Assembly: GCA_021793055.1 (NCBI GenBank)
Contig: JAJYTL010000221.1
Location: forward strand, 1 to 5,716
Source: Pseudomonadota bacterium
GTDB lineage: Bacteria; Pseudomonadota; Alphaproteobacteria; Ferrovibrionales; Ferrovibrionaceae
Length of the DNA stretch: 5,716 bases
Reading direction: 5' to 3'
Under the pieces are notes generated by a model. That model did not search any database and had not been told where the DNA came from. It saw only the letters and a list, made by a program, of their open reading frames with translations. The first letter of the stretch is position 1. The number at the start of each line of letters is the position of its first letter. The position numbers and the translations under genes were made by a program. Shown here in pieces: positions 1-5,023 of this stretch.

Positions 1-1124
1 AGCAGTGTTGCGATGCCCTTTCCGCCGCCGATGCACATGGTGGCGAGGCCGTAACGCTTGCCCTCGCGTTTCAGAAGCTGCGCCGCCTTGCCGGTGATGC
101 GGGCGCCGCTCGCACCCAGCGGGTGGCCGAGGGCGATCGCGCCGCCATCGAGATTGATCTTCTCGCGCGGCATCTTGGCGGCGACCATGCAGGCCTCGGA
201 CTGAGCCGCGAAAGCCTCGTTGATTTCGATCAGGTCGATCTGGTCGAGCGTCAGGCCGCCCCGCTTTAACACCTTTTCCGTCGCCGCCACCGGGCCGATG
301 CCCATGATCTCGGGCGGCACGCCGGCGACCGAAATGGCGCGGATGCGGGCGAGCTTGTTCAGCTTGTGGCGGTCGGCATAGGCCTCGGAACAGACCAGGA
401 CGGCGGCGGCGCCGTCGGTCAGCGGCGAAGAGGTGCCGGCTGTCACCGTGCCGTTCTGGTCGAAGGCCGGCTGCAACCCATCCAGCACCTCCTGGGTGGT
501 ATCGGCGCGGATGCTGCCGTCCTGCTCGATGCGTGCGTTACCCTCGACGATCGGGACAATCTCGTCCGCGAACTTGCCGGCGGCTTGCGCGGCGGCGGCC
601 TTGACGTGGCTTTGCACCGCGAATTCCTGCTGGCGCTTGCGGTCGATGTCGTACTTCTTGGCGAGATTCTCCGCCGTGATGCCCATCGAGATATAGGCCT
701 GCGGGAATTCCGCCGCGAGCTTCGGGTTCGGTGCCGGATTGAAGCCGCCCATGGGGATGCGGGTCATGCTCTCGACGCCGGCGCAGATGAAGGCCTCGCC
801 CGCGCCCATGCGGATGGCGCCCGCCGCCATGTGGATCGATTGCATCGAGGAGCCGCAGAAGCGGTTCACCGTGGTGCCCGCGACCGGGATCGGCAAGCCG
901 GCGAGAAACACCACCATGCGGGCCATGTTCAAGCCCTGCTCTCCTTCGGGAAAGGCGCAGCCGACGATCAGATCCTCGATCTCGTCGGGCGCGACGCCGG
1001 TTTTCGCCACCAGGCCCTTGATCACCTGGGCCACGAGATCGTCCGGGCGCACCTTGGCGAGCGCGCCCTTGCGGGCCGGGGTGAAGGGAGAGCGGGCGAA
1101 ACCCGCGATCACCACTTCCGTCAT
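1..1124 (-). CDS. Thiolase (acetyl-CoA acyltransferase), FadA/AtoB type, C-terminus cut off by window edge
   Basis: This is a thiolase-superfamily enzyme, which either cleaves 3-ketoacyl-CoA with CoA (degradative) or condenses two acetyl-CoA (biosynthetic). Reading the minus strand from the ATG at 1124-1122 gives 374 in-frame codons without a stop. The catalytic residues are all visible: the nucleophilic cysteine in NRFCGSS (residue 90), NEAFA (Asn302), GHPLGASGAR with His334, and the second cysteine in CIGGGKG (residue 364). Thiolases usually run to about 390 residues, so only some ten residues are missing. An AAGGA Shine-Dalgarno at 1132-1136, seven bases before the ATG, supports this start. 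The gene follows the MerR regulator by 29 nt on the same strand, so the two are probably co-transcribed. The N-terminal GCAFPEGEQGLNMAR stretch looks more like degradative FadA-type thiolases than PhaA. Context favours fatty acid or branched-chain breakdown, but the exact substrate is not determined. Confidence 0.95.
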   Translation of the reverse strand, partial: MTEVVIAGFARSPFTPARKGALAKVRPDDLVAQVIKGLVAKTGVAPDEIEDLIVGCAFPEGEQGLNMARMVVFLAGLPIPVAGTTVNRFCGSSMQSIHMAAGAIRMGAGEAFICAGVESMTRIPMGGFNPAPNPKLAAEFPQAYISMGITAENLAKKYDIDRKRQQEFAVQSHVKAAAAQAAGKFADEIVPIVEGNARIEQDGSIRADTTQEVLDGLQPAFDQNGTVTAGTSSPLTDGAAAVLVCSEAYADRHKLNKLARIRAISVAGVPPEIMGIGPVAATEKVLKRGGLTLDQIDLIEINEAFAAQSEACMVAAKMPREKINLDGGAIALGHPLGASGARITGKAAQLLKREGKRYGLATMCIGGGKGIATL

Positions 1125-1131
1125 GGTCGAT

Positions 1132-1136
1132 CCTTT
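1132..1136 (-). promoter_or_regulatory. Ribosome binding site of the thiolase
   Basis: On the minus strand the sequence AAGGA sits seven bases upstream of the thiolase ATG, inside the 29-nt gap after the MerR stop codon. A thiolase ribosome site with no visible promoter in this short gap supports co-transcription with the regulator. Confidence 0.7.
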
Positions 1137-1153
1137 CCTGACGCGGCTTTGGT

Positions 1154-1567
1154 TCAGGCCGCCTGTTCGTTGATGCCCTGCGCGCGGAGCGATTCCGCGA
1201 CGTGATCGATCACGCCCTTGAGGTCGCGGATCGTGTCGTTGATGTCGCGCCGCTGCGCTTCGAGTTCGGCGAGTTGCTTGCGCGCCCGCTTCAGAAGCAC
1301 CCGCCGCTGTTCGACCTGGCCATCGCCAAGATCGTAGAGATCGAGCATTTCCTTGAGGTCGGCCAGGCTGAAGCCGAGCCGACGGCCGCGCAGGATGAGC
1401 TTGAGCCGAGCGCGGTCGCGCCGCGTGTAGACGCGGTTCATCCCGTTCCGCTGCGGCGCCAGCAGATCCTTGTCTTCATAGAAGCGGATGGTTCGGGGGG
1501 TGACCTTGAACTCGCCCGCCAGATCGGTGATGGTGAAGGTCTCGGCCACCGGCTTCTCCGCGCTCAT
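1154..1567 (-). CDS. MerR-family transcriptional regulator, LiuR-like
   Basis: This 137-residue MerR-type DNA-binding protein has an N-terminal winged helix-turn-helix (about residues 11-31, FTITDLAGEF...TIRFYEDKDLL), a wing ending in NRVYTRRDRARLKLILRGRRLGFSL (about 43-68), and a C-terminal dimerisation coiled coil rich in Arg, Leu and Glu (about 84-125). It has no cysteines, so it is not a metal- or redox-sensing MerR of the classic type, and it has no sizeable ligand domain after the coil. The LKLILRGRRLGFSL segment and the short length match what I recall of LiuR regulators of branched-chain amino acid and fatty acid catabolism in proteobacteria. It precedes a thiolase gene by 29 nt, which fits that role. 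It probably controls its own promoter through the inverted repeat at 1585-1606. The ATG at 1567 has no visible Shine-Dalgarno. A GTG at 1549-1547 (residue 7) has GGAG six bases upstream and may be the real start, giving 131 residues. The specific regulon is inferred, not shown. Confidence 0.9.
   Translation of the reverse strand: MSAEKPVAETFTITDLAGEFKVTPRTIRFYEDKDLLAPQRNGMNRVYTRRDRARLKLILRGRRLGFSLADLKEMLDLYDLGDGQVEQRRVLLKRARKQLAELEAQRRDINDTIRDLKGVIDHVAESLRAQGINEQAA
1556..1559 (-). promoter_or_regulatory. Ribosome binding site for an alternative GTG start of the MerR gene
   Basis: On the minus strand GGAG lies six bases before an in-frame GTG at 1549-1547. The upstream ATG at 1567-1565 lacks any such sequence and would sit only a few bases from the predicted transcript start. 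The protein made from the GTG would begin at Val7, just before the conserved FTITDLA helix, where related MerR proteins commonly begin. Confidence 0.45.
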
Positions 1568-1577
1568 GACGAGGCCG

Positions 1578-1606
1578 ATAATACTTTACGTTTACGTCAA
1601 CGTCAA
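1578..1606 (-). promoter_or_regulatory. Sigma70-type promoter of the MerR-thiolase operon
   Basis: On the minus strand a -35 hexamer TTGACG (1606-1601) is followed by a 17-bp spacer (1600-1584) and a -10 hexamer TATTAT (1583-1578). This is a very good match to the housekeeping consensus in an otherwise GC-rich window. The expected transcript start is near 1571, so the leader before the ATG at 1567 would be only a few bases long. The spacer is the standard 17 bp, not the 19-20 bp stretched spacer of classic MerR-activated promoters, which suggests repression rather than activation by DNA twisting. No sigma-factor assay is implied; this is a sequence match. Confidence 0.7.
1585..1606. promoter_or_regulatory. 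Probable MerR-type operator (22-bp inverted repeat)
   Basis: Half-site TTTACGTTTAC (1585-1595) is followed directly by GTCAACGTCAA (1596-1606). The reverse complement of the second half is TTGACGTTGAC, which matches the first half at 9 of 11 positions. The ACGT core also recurs every 6 bp, so the site has a hexamer periodicity as well as dyad symmetry. It fills most of the spacer and all of the -35 element of the minus-strand promoter, the usual place for a MerR-family dimer. It resembles LiuR-type sites as I remember them (ACGT-rich, TTTACG/CGTAAA-like). It lies between the regulator and the divergent Mpo1-like gene, so it could control both. Confidence 0.7.
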
Positions 1607-1622
1607 CCGATCCCGAGCCGGC

Positions 1623-1627
1623 AGGAG
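1623..1627 (+). promoter_or_regulatory. Ribosome binding site of the Mpo1-like gene
   Basis: AGGAG lies eight bases upstream of the ATG at 1636 and supports this start for the DUF962 protein. Confidence 0.7.
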
Positions 1628-1635
1628 TTGGCGCC

Positions 1636-1986
1636 ATGACAAGCAACCGCATCGCGACGTTCGAGGACTTCTGGCCCTATTACCTGCGCGAGCACGGCAA
1701 GTCCCTGACTCGCGCCTTTCACTATGGCGGCTCGACGCTCGCCCTCCTGACCTTGATCGCCGCCCTCAGCCTGCGCAGCCCGTGGCTCTTTCTCGCCGTC
1801 GCGGTGGCCGGCTACGCCCCGGCCTGGATCAGCCATAGCCTGATCGAGCGCAACCGGCCCGCCACCTTCAGCCACCCGCTGTGGTCGCTGATTGCAGATT
1901 TCCGCATGTACGGCCTTTGGCTCATGGGTAAGCTCGGCCCGGAACTGGACGAAGCCGGAGTGCCGCGGCGCGGCGGCGTCTTCTAG
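1636..1986 (+). CDS. DUF962 / Mpo1-like membrane protein
   Basis: This is a small (116-residue) protein of the DUF962/Mpo1 family. The family signature is clear: an opening FEDFWPYYLREHGKS, then RAFHYGGS, two hydrophobic segments (about residues 33-47 and 50-65), GYAPAWISHSLIERNRPATFSHPLWSLIADFRMY (59-92), and a polar tail. Four histidines, H20, H29, H67 and H80, sit where the family has conserved histidines. In yeast Mpo1 these are needed for an Fe-dependent dioxygenase that takes part in alpha-oxidation of 2-hydroxy fatty acids from phytosphingosine. Bacterial members are largely uncharacterised, so a role in fatty acid oxidation here is inference. The AGGAG at 1623-1627, eight bases before the ATG, fixes the start. 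It is transcribed divergently from the MerR-thiolase unit across a 68-bp gap containing the operator, which suggests shared control. No separate plus-strand promoter is obvious. Confidence 0.88.
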   Translation: MTSNRIATFEDFWPYYLREHGKSLTRAFHYGGSTLALLTLIAALSLRSPWLFLAVAVAGYAPAWISHSLIERNRPATFSHPLWSLIADFRMYGLWLMGKLGPELDEAGVPRRGGVF

Positions 1987-2012
1987 CGCACGGACAAGAT
2001 TTTGTCCGCGCG
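1987..2012 (+). terminator. Hairpin directly after the Mpo1-like gene, possible terminator
   Basis: Starting one base after the TAG stop, CGGACAA (1991-1997) pairs perfectly with TTGTCCG (2002-2008) around a GATT loop. Three further outer pairs (1987-1989 with 2010-2012) follow an A-C mismatch, so 10 of 11 positions pair. The position immediately after a stop codon favours a terminator, but no T-run follows (the next bases are C-rich). It may therefore act as an mRNA-stabilising or Rho-associated hairpin, or as a DNA operator for the downstream operon. Confidence 0.4.
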
Positions 2013-2079
2013 CCCCCTCCAACGCCATCGCCGGCTTGCCTTTCCGCCGCCGCCGGGGCAGGCTTGGGGTAATTAAAGA

Positions 2080-2099
2080 GCCGATCACGCCAGATCGGC
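2080..2099. repeat. Perfect 7-bp inverted repeat upstream of the CoA-transferase operon
   Basis: GCCGATC (2080-2086) and GATCGGC (2093-2099) are exact reverse complements separated by six bases (ACGCCA). The dyad ends 34 bp before the GTG start of the first CoA-transferase gene and follows a short AT-rich stretch (TAATTAAAG, 2070-2078). It could be a regulator binding site or a hairpin in the mRNA leader. I could not find a convincing -35/-10 pair around it, so its relation to a promoter is unknown. Confidence 0.4.
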
Positions 2100-2122
2100 C
2101 GGAAACGCGAGTCCAAGACGCG

Positions 2123-2128
2123 AGGAGG
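2123..2128 (+). promoter_or_regulatory. Ribosome binding site that decides the GTG start of the CoA-transferase A subunit
   Basis: A full AGGAGG lies five bases before the GTG at 2134-2136. No in-frame ATG gives an equally good site, so this strong signal argues for a GTG initiation codon. Confidence 0.8.
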
Positions 2129-2133
2129 AAACG

Positions 2134-2961
2134 GTGCCACAAAGCCCCCTCACCACGATTGCCGCGCTCACCCAGCGCATCCCGGACGGCGCGCTTCTCG
2201 CCGTGCCGGCGGATTACGCCGGCGTCGCCATGACCGCGACGCGCGCCCTGCTCCACCGCGGCATCAAGGACCTTCATCTCGTCTGCCTGCCGGTCGGCGG
2301 CGTGCAGACCGATCTTCTGATCGGCGCCGGCGCCATCCGCACGCTCGAGACCGCGGCCGTCACCTTGGGCGAATTCGGCGCCGCGCCGCGCTTCGTTGAG
2401 GCCGTGCGCCAAGGCGCGATCCGGCTCAAGGACGCCACTTGCCCGGCCATCCACGCCGCCTTCCAGGCGGCGGAAAAAGGCATCCCCTTCATTCCGCTTC
2501 GCGGCATCCTCGGCAGCGATCTCATCACCCACCGCGACGATTGGAAGGTGATTGACAACCCCTTCGCGGCCGACGATCCGATCGTCGTGCTGCCGGCGAT
2601 CCGGCCGGATTTCGTGCTCTTCCACGCGCTCAAGGCGGACCGCTTCGGCAATGTCTGGATCGGCCACCACCGCGAACTGATGACCTTGGCCCACGCCGCG
2701 AAGGAAACCCTGGTCACGGTCGAGGAAATCGTCGACGACAACCTCCTCGCCGACGAGGTCGTCGCCGCCGGCGTCATCCCCTCGCTCTATGTCACGGCGC
2801 TCGCCGAAGCGGAGCACGGCGCTTGGCCGCTCGCCATGCCCGGCGCCTACGACATTGACGAAGTCGCGCTCAAGGCCTATGTCGAGGCGGCTCAAACCGA
2901 GACCGGATTCCGCCGCATTCTGCACGACTGGCTGCGCGAGACCGAGGTCGCCGCGGCATGA
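2134..2961 (+). CDS. Class I CoA-transferase-like protein, subunit A (GctA/IpdA superfamily)
   Basis: This 275-residue alpha subunit belongs to the heteromeric class I CoA-transferase fold (COG1788; glutaconate CoA-transferase A and IpdA are relatives). Visible features are an N-terminal Rossmann-like segment with RALLHRGIKDLHLVCLPVGG (about 37-56), the acidic-basic block EFGAAPRFVEAVRQGAIRLKDATCPAIHAAFQAAEKGIPFIPLRGILGSDL (about 80-130), a KADRFGNVWI motif (167-176) typical of the fold, and a VTVEEIVDD strand (194-202). Family members move CoA between carboxylic acids, but some (IpdAB in steroid degradation) are ring-cleaving hydrolases. Its stop overlaps the start of subunit B by ATGA (2958-2961), so the two are translationally coupled and almost certainly form one complex. 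The start is a GTG with a strong AGGAGG. Cytoplasmic; no signal peptide. The substrate is unknown; a generic CoA-transferase label is safer than a specific gene name. Confidence 0.88.
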   Translation: MPQSPLTTIAALTQRIPDGALLAVPADYAGVAMTATRALLHRGIKDLHLVCLPVGGVQTDLLIGAGAIRTLETAAVTLGEFGAAPRFVEAVRQGAIRLKDATCPAIHAAFQAAEKGIPFIPLRGILGSDLITHRDDWKVIDNPFAADDPIVVLPAIRPDFVLFHALKADRFGNVWIGHHRELMTLAHAAKETLVTVEEIVDDNLLADEVVAAGVIPSLYVTALAEAEHGAWPLAMPGAYDIDEVALKAYVEAAQTETGFRRILHDWLRETEVAAA

Positions 2962-3725
2962 CCGGCGAGATGCACGCGCGCGTCCCGAGCGTCGCCGGCG
3001 CGAATTCGAAGGAGCTGCTGATCTCGGTCATCGCCGGACTTCTGCAAGGCTGCCGCCATGTCGCGGTCGGCGCGTCGTCGCCGATTCCGGGCGCCGGCGC
3101 GTTGCTGGCGCAGAACCTGAGCGGCGGCGAGATGCGGGTCAGCGTCCTCGGCTCGCGGCGCAACAATTTCTTCACCGACGGCGGCGTCGAGCTGTTCGAT
3201 TGCGCGGCGCAGGGGCGGATCGACGCCTTCTTCCTCGGCGGCGGCGAGATCGACGGGCACGCCAATATCAACCTTGTCGGCGTCGGCGGTTATCCGCAAA
3301 GCGCGGTGCGTTGGCCGGGCTGTTTCGGCTCGGCGTATCTTTATCTGCTGGTGCCGCGCGTCATCCTGTTCCGCGAGGAGCACAGCCGCCGGGTATTGGT
3401 GGATAAGGTTTCCTTCATCAGCGCCGCCGGTCCCGCCGGGGACAAGATATACCGCCCCGGCGGACCCCATGCCCTGCTCACCAACATGGCGCTGTTTAGC
3501 TTCGACAAGACGCGGCGGCGGTTCCGTCTCGACAGCATCCACCCCGGCCATAGCCTAGAGGAGGTGCTGGATAACACCGGTTTCGCCTTCGACCGGCCGG
3601 AGGCGGTGCCGCAAACACCGCTGCCCGACGCCGAGCGGCTCGCCCGCATCCGCGGCCCGATCCGCGAGAGCATCGGCGAGACCTACCCCCGTTTCGCCGC
3701 CAGCGTCTTCCCCATCCCCGCCTGA
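2958..3725 (+). CDS. Class I CoA-transferase-like protein, subunit B (GctB/IpdB superfamily)
   Basis: This 255-residue beta subunit pairs with the preceding gene. It has a glycine-rich N-terminal segment VAVGASSPIPGAGALLAQ (about 35-52), a strand RVSVLGSRRNNFFTDGGVELFDCAAQGRIDAFFLGGGEIDGHANINLVG (about 60-108), FGSAYLYLLVPRVILFREEHSRRVLVDKVSFIS (123-155), and a GGPHALLTNMALFSFD strand followed by DSIHPGHSLEEVLDNTGF (192-209), all typical of COG2057 proteins. In true class I transferases a conserved Glu in an (S/V)ENG or ESG motif in this region forms the acyl-glutamyl intermediate. Here the corresponding strand appears to read VLGS, so that Glu seems absent. Whether the complex is a transferase, a hydrolase (as shown for IpdAB) or something else is open. 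It starts within the stop of subunit A; Met5 is a possible alternative start. The class III CoA-transferase gene follows after 25 nt. Confidence 0.87.
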   Translation: MTGEMHARVPSVAGANSKELLISVIAGLLQGCRHVAVGASSPIPGAGALLAQNLSGGEMRVSVLGSRRNNFFTDGGVELFDCAAQGRIDAFFLGGGEIDGHANINLVGVGGYPQSAVRWPGCFGSAYLYLLVPRVILFREEHSRRVLVDKVSFISAAGPAGDKIYRPGGPHALLTNMALFSFDKTRRRFRLDSIHPGHSLEEVLDNTGFAFDRPEAVPQTPLPDAERLARIRGPIRESIGETYPRFAASVFPIPA

Positions 3726-3740
3726 ACCGCGATTCCCGAC

Positions 3741-3744
3741 GAGG
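3741..3744 (+). promoter_or_regulatory. Ribosome binding site of the CaiB/BaiF gene
   Basis: GAGG lies six bases before the ATG at 3751. It supports the upstream ATG and hence the low-complexity N-terminal extension of the protein. Confidence 0.55.
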
Positions 3745-3750
3745 CTTGCC

Positions 3751-5001
3751 ATGACATCGAGCACCGCCCCCGATAGCTCTGCGCCCGGCGCAACTGCGGA
3801 ACAAGCGGGCGGCGGCGCCCTGGCCGGCCTCAAGGTCATCGACCTGACCCGCGTTTTGGGCGGACCCTACGGCACCCAGATCCTGGCCGATCACGGCGCC
3901 GAAGTGATCAAGGTCGAGCCACCGCAGGGCGACGAGACGCGCGATTGGGGACCACCGTTCCGGAATTCGCTCTCCGCCTATTTCACCGGCGTCAACCGCA
4001 ACAAGCGGAGCATCGCGCTCGATCTCAGCCGACCGGAAGCGCACGCGGTGCTGTTCCGCCTGCTCGAAAACGCCGACGTCCTAGTCGACAATTTCAAGGC
4101 CGGGACGATGGAAGCCTGGGGCCTTGGCTATGAAGCCGTGCTGCGGCAGCGCTTTCCGAAGCTGATCCATTGTCGCATCACGGGTTTCGGTTCAAACGGC
4201 CCATTGGGCGGCTTGCCGGGATACGATTCGGTGGTGCAGGCCTGGTCCGGCGTCACCTCGGTCAACGGCGCGCCAGGCGGCGGGCCGGTGCGCTGCGGCA
4301 TTCCGGTGATCGATCTCGGCACCGGCTTTCACGTCGTGATCGGGATTCTGATGGCCTTGACCGAGCGCGCGCGCTCGGGCCTCGGCCAGGCAGTCGACGT
4401 GACCCTGTTCGATACCGGCGTCGCGCTGCTCCACCCCTATGCCGCCAACTGGTTCATGAGCGGTAAGACGCCGACGCGCCAGGGCAACGGCCACGCCAAT
4501 ATCGTGCCGCACGATCTGTTCCGCACCAAAGGCCGCGATATCGTGATCATCGCCGGCAACGACCGCCAGTTCCTGCGGCTGTGCGCCGAGCTCGGCTGCG
4601 CCGATGTCGCCCAGGATTCGCGCTTCGCCAACAACCAGGCGCGGCTCGCCAACAAGGCGGCATTGACCGAAATCCTCGCCGCGCGCATGGCCGAGCACGA
4701 CGGCGAGGAAATCGCGCTGCGCCTGCTCAAGGCTGGGGTTCCGGCGGGCGCCGTTCTCGAACTGCCGGACGTACTCGATCACCCGCAAACCCAAAGCCGC
4801 CAGATGGTGGTGGAAAAGGACGGCTACCGCGGCACCGGCATCCCGATCAAGCTCTCGCGCACGCCGGGCGCGGTGACGCGCGTGCCGCCGCAGTTCGCGG
4901 CCGACAGCCGCGAGATCTTGCGCGAGGCCGGCTACGACGAGGCGATGATCGCCGATCTCGCCGCGCTCGGCGTTCTCGTCACCGAGCGCCGGCGCGGCTG
5001 A
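3751..5001 (+). CDS. CaiB/BaiF (class III) CoA-transferase family protein
   Basis: This 416-residue class III CoA-transferase moves CoA from one acyl-CoA to a free acid through an aspartyl-CoA anhydride. The family core starts at LAGLKVIDLTRVLGGPYGTQILADHGAEVIKVEPP (about 24-58). It continues with FTGVNRNKRSIALDL (78-92), ENADVLVDNFKAGTMEAWGLGYE (106-128) and ITGFGSNGPLGGLPGYDSVVQAWSG. The Asp in GYDS (residue 159) is at the expected catalytic position. A second conserved part, GQAVDVTLFDTGVALL, and the C-terminal VPAGAVLELPDVLDHPQTQSRQMV are also present. Length is normal for the family. The first 22 residues are a low-complexity Ala/Ser/Pro/Gly-rich extension not typical of the fold. It follows the class I-like pair by 25 nt on the same strand, so the three probably form one operon acting on the same CoA thioester pathway. 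The substrate is not predictable from sequence alone. Confidence 0.95.
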   Translation: MTSSTAPDSSAPGATAEQAGGGALAGLKVIDLTRVLGGPYGTQILADHGAEVIKVEPPQGDETRDWGPPFRNSLSAYFTGVNRNKRSIALDLSRPEAHAVLFRLLENADVLVDNFKAGTMEAWGLGYEAVLRQRFPKLIHCRITGFGSNGPLGGLPGYDSVVQAWSGVTSVNGAPGGGPVRCGIPVIDLGTGFHVVIGILMALTERARSGLGQAVDVTLFDTGVALLHPYAANWFMSGKTPTRQGNGHANIVPHDLFRTKGRDIVIIAGNDRQFLRLCAELGCADVAQDSRFANNQARLANKAALTEILAARMAEHDGEEIALRLLKAGVPAGAVLELPDVLDHPQTQSRQMVVEKDGYRGTGIPIKLSRTPGAVTRVPPQFAADSREILREAGYDEAMIADLAALGVLVTERRRG

Positions 5002-5004
5002 TCG

Positions 5005-5019
5005 GCCGCAAGGCGCGGC
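5005..5019. other. Small GC hairpin between convergent genes
   Basis: GCCGC (5005-5009) and GCGGC (5015-5019) can pair around a five-base loop in the 22-bp gap between the CaiB stop and the stop of the convergent molybdopterin-subunit gene. There is no T-run on either strand. It is the only candidate for transcription termination in this gap, and in such GC-rich DNA a 5-bp stem may be chance. Confidence 0.2.
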
Positions 5020-5023
5020 GCGA

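Noticed and set aside
366..1205. 279-codon plus-strand open frame
   Set aside because: It lies opposite the thiolase, which has all of its catalytic motifs; the translated product is His/Arg/Ala-rich without recognisable domains.
1585..1613. Plus-strand promoter for the Mpo1-like gene using TTTACG as -35
   Set aside because: No -10-like hexamer lies at a workable distance; the sequence downstream is GC-rich.
2036..2075. TTGCCT and TAATTA as a promoter for the CoA-transferase operon
   Set aside because: The spacing is 28 bp, far too long for sigma70, and no other -35 fits the TAATTA; I do not call a promoter here.
1603..2925. 440-codon open frame on the minus strand opposite the Mpo1-like and CoA-transferase A genes
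   Set aside because: It is antisense to two clearly recognisable genes, is rich in Arg/Gly/Ala/Asp with no family motif, and such long antisense frames are normal in GC-rich DNA.
2134..3725. Naming the pair ipdA/ipdB, gctA/gctB or a succinyl-CoA transferase
   Set aside because: The superfamily is clear but the key motifs do not match any of these closely enough by eye to assign a substrate.
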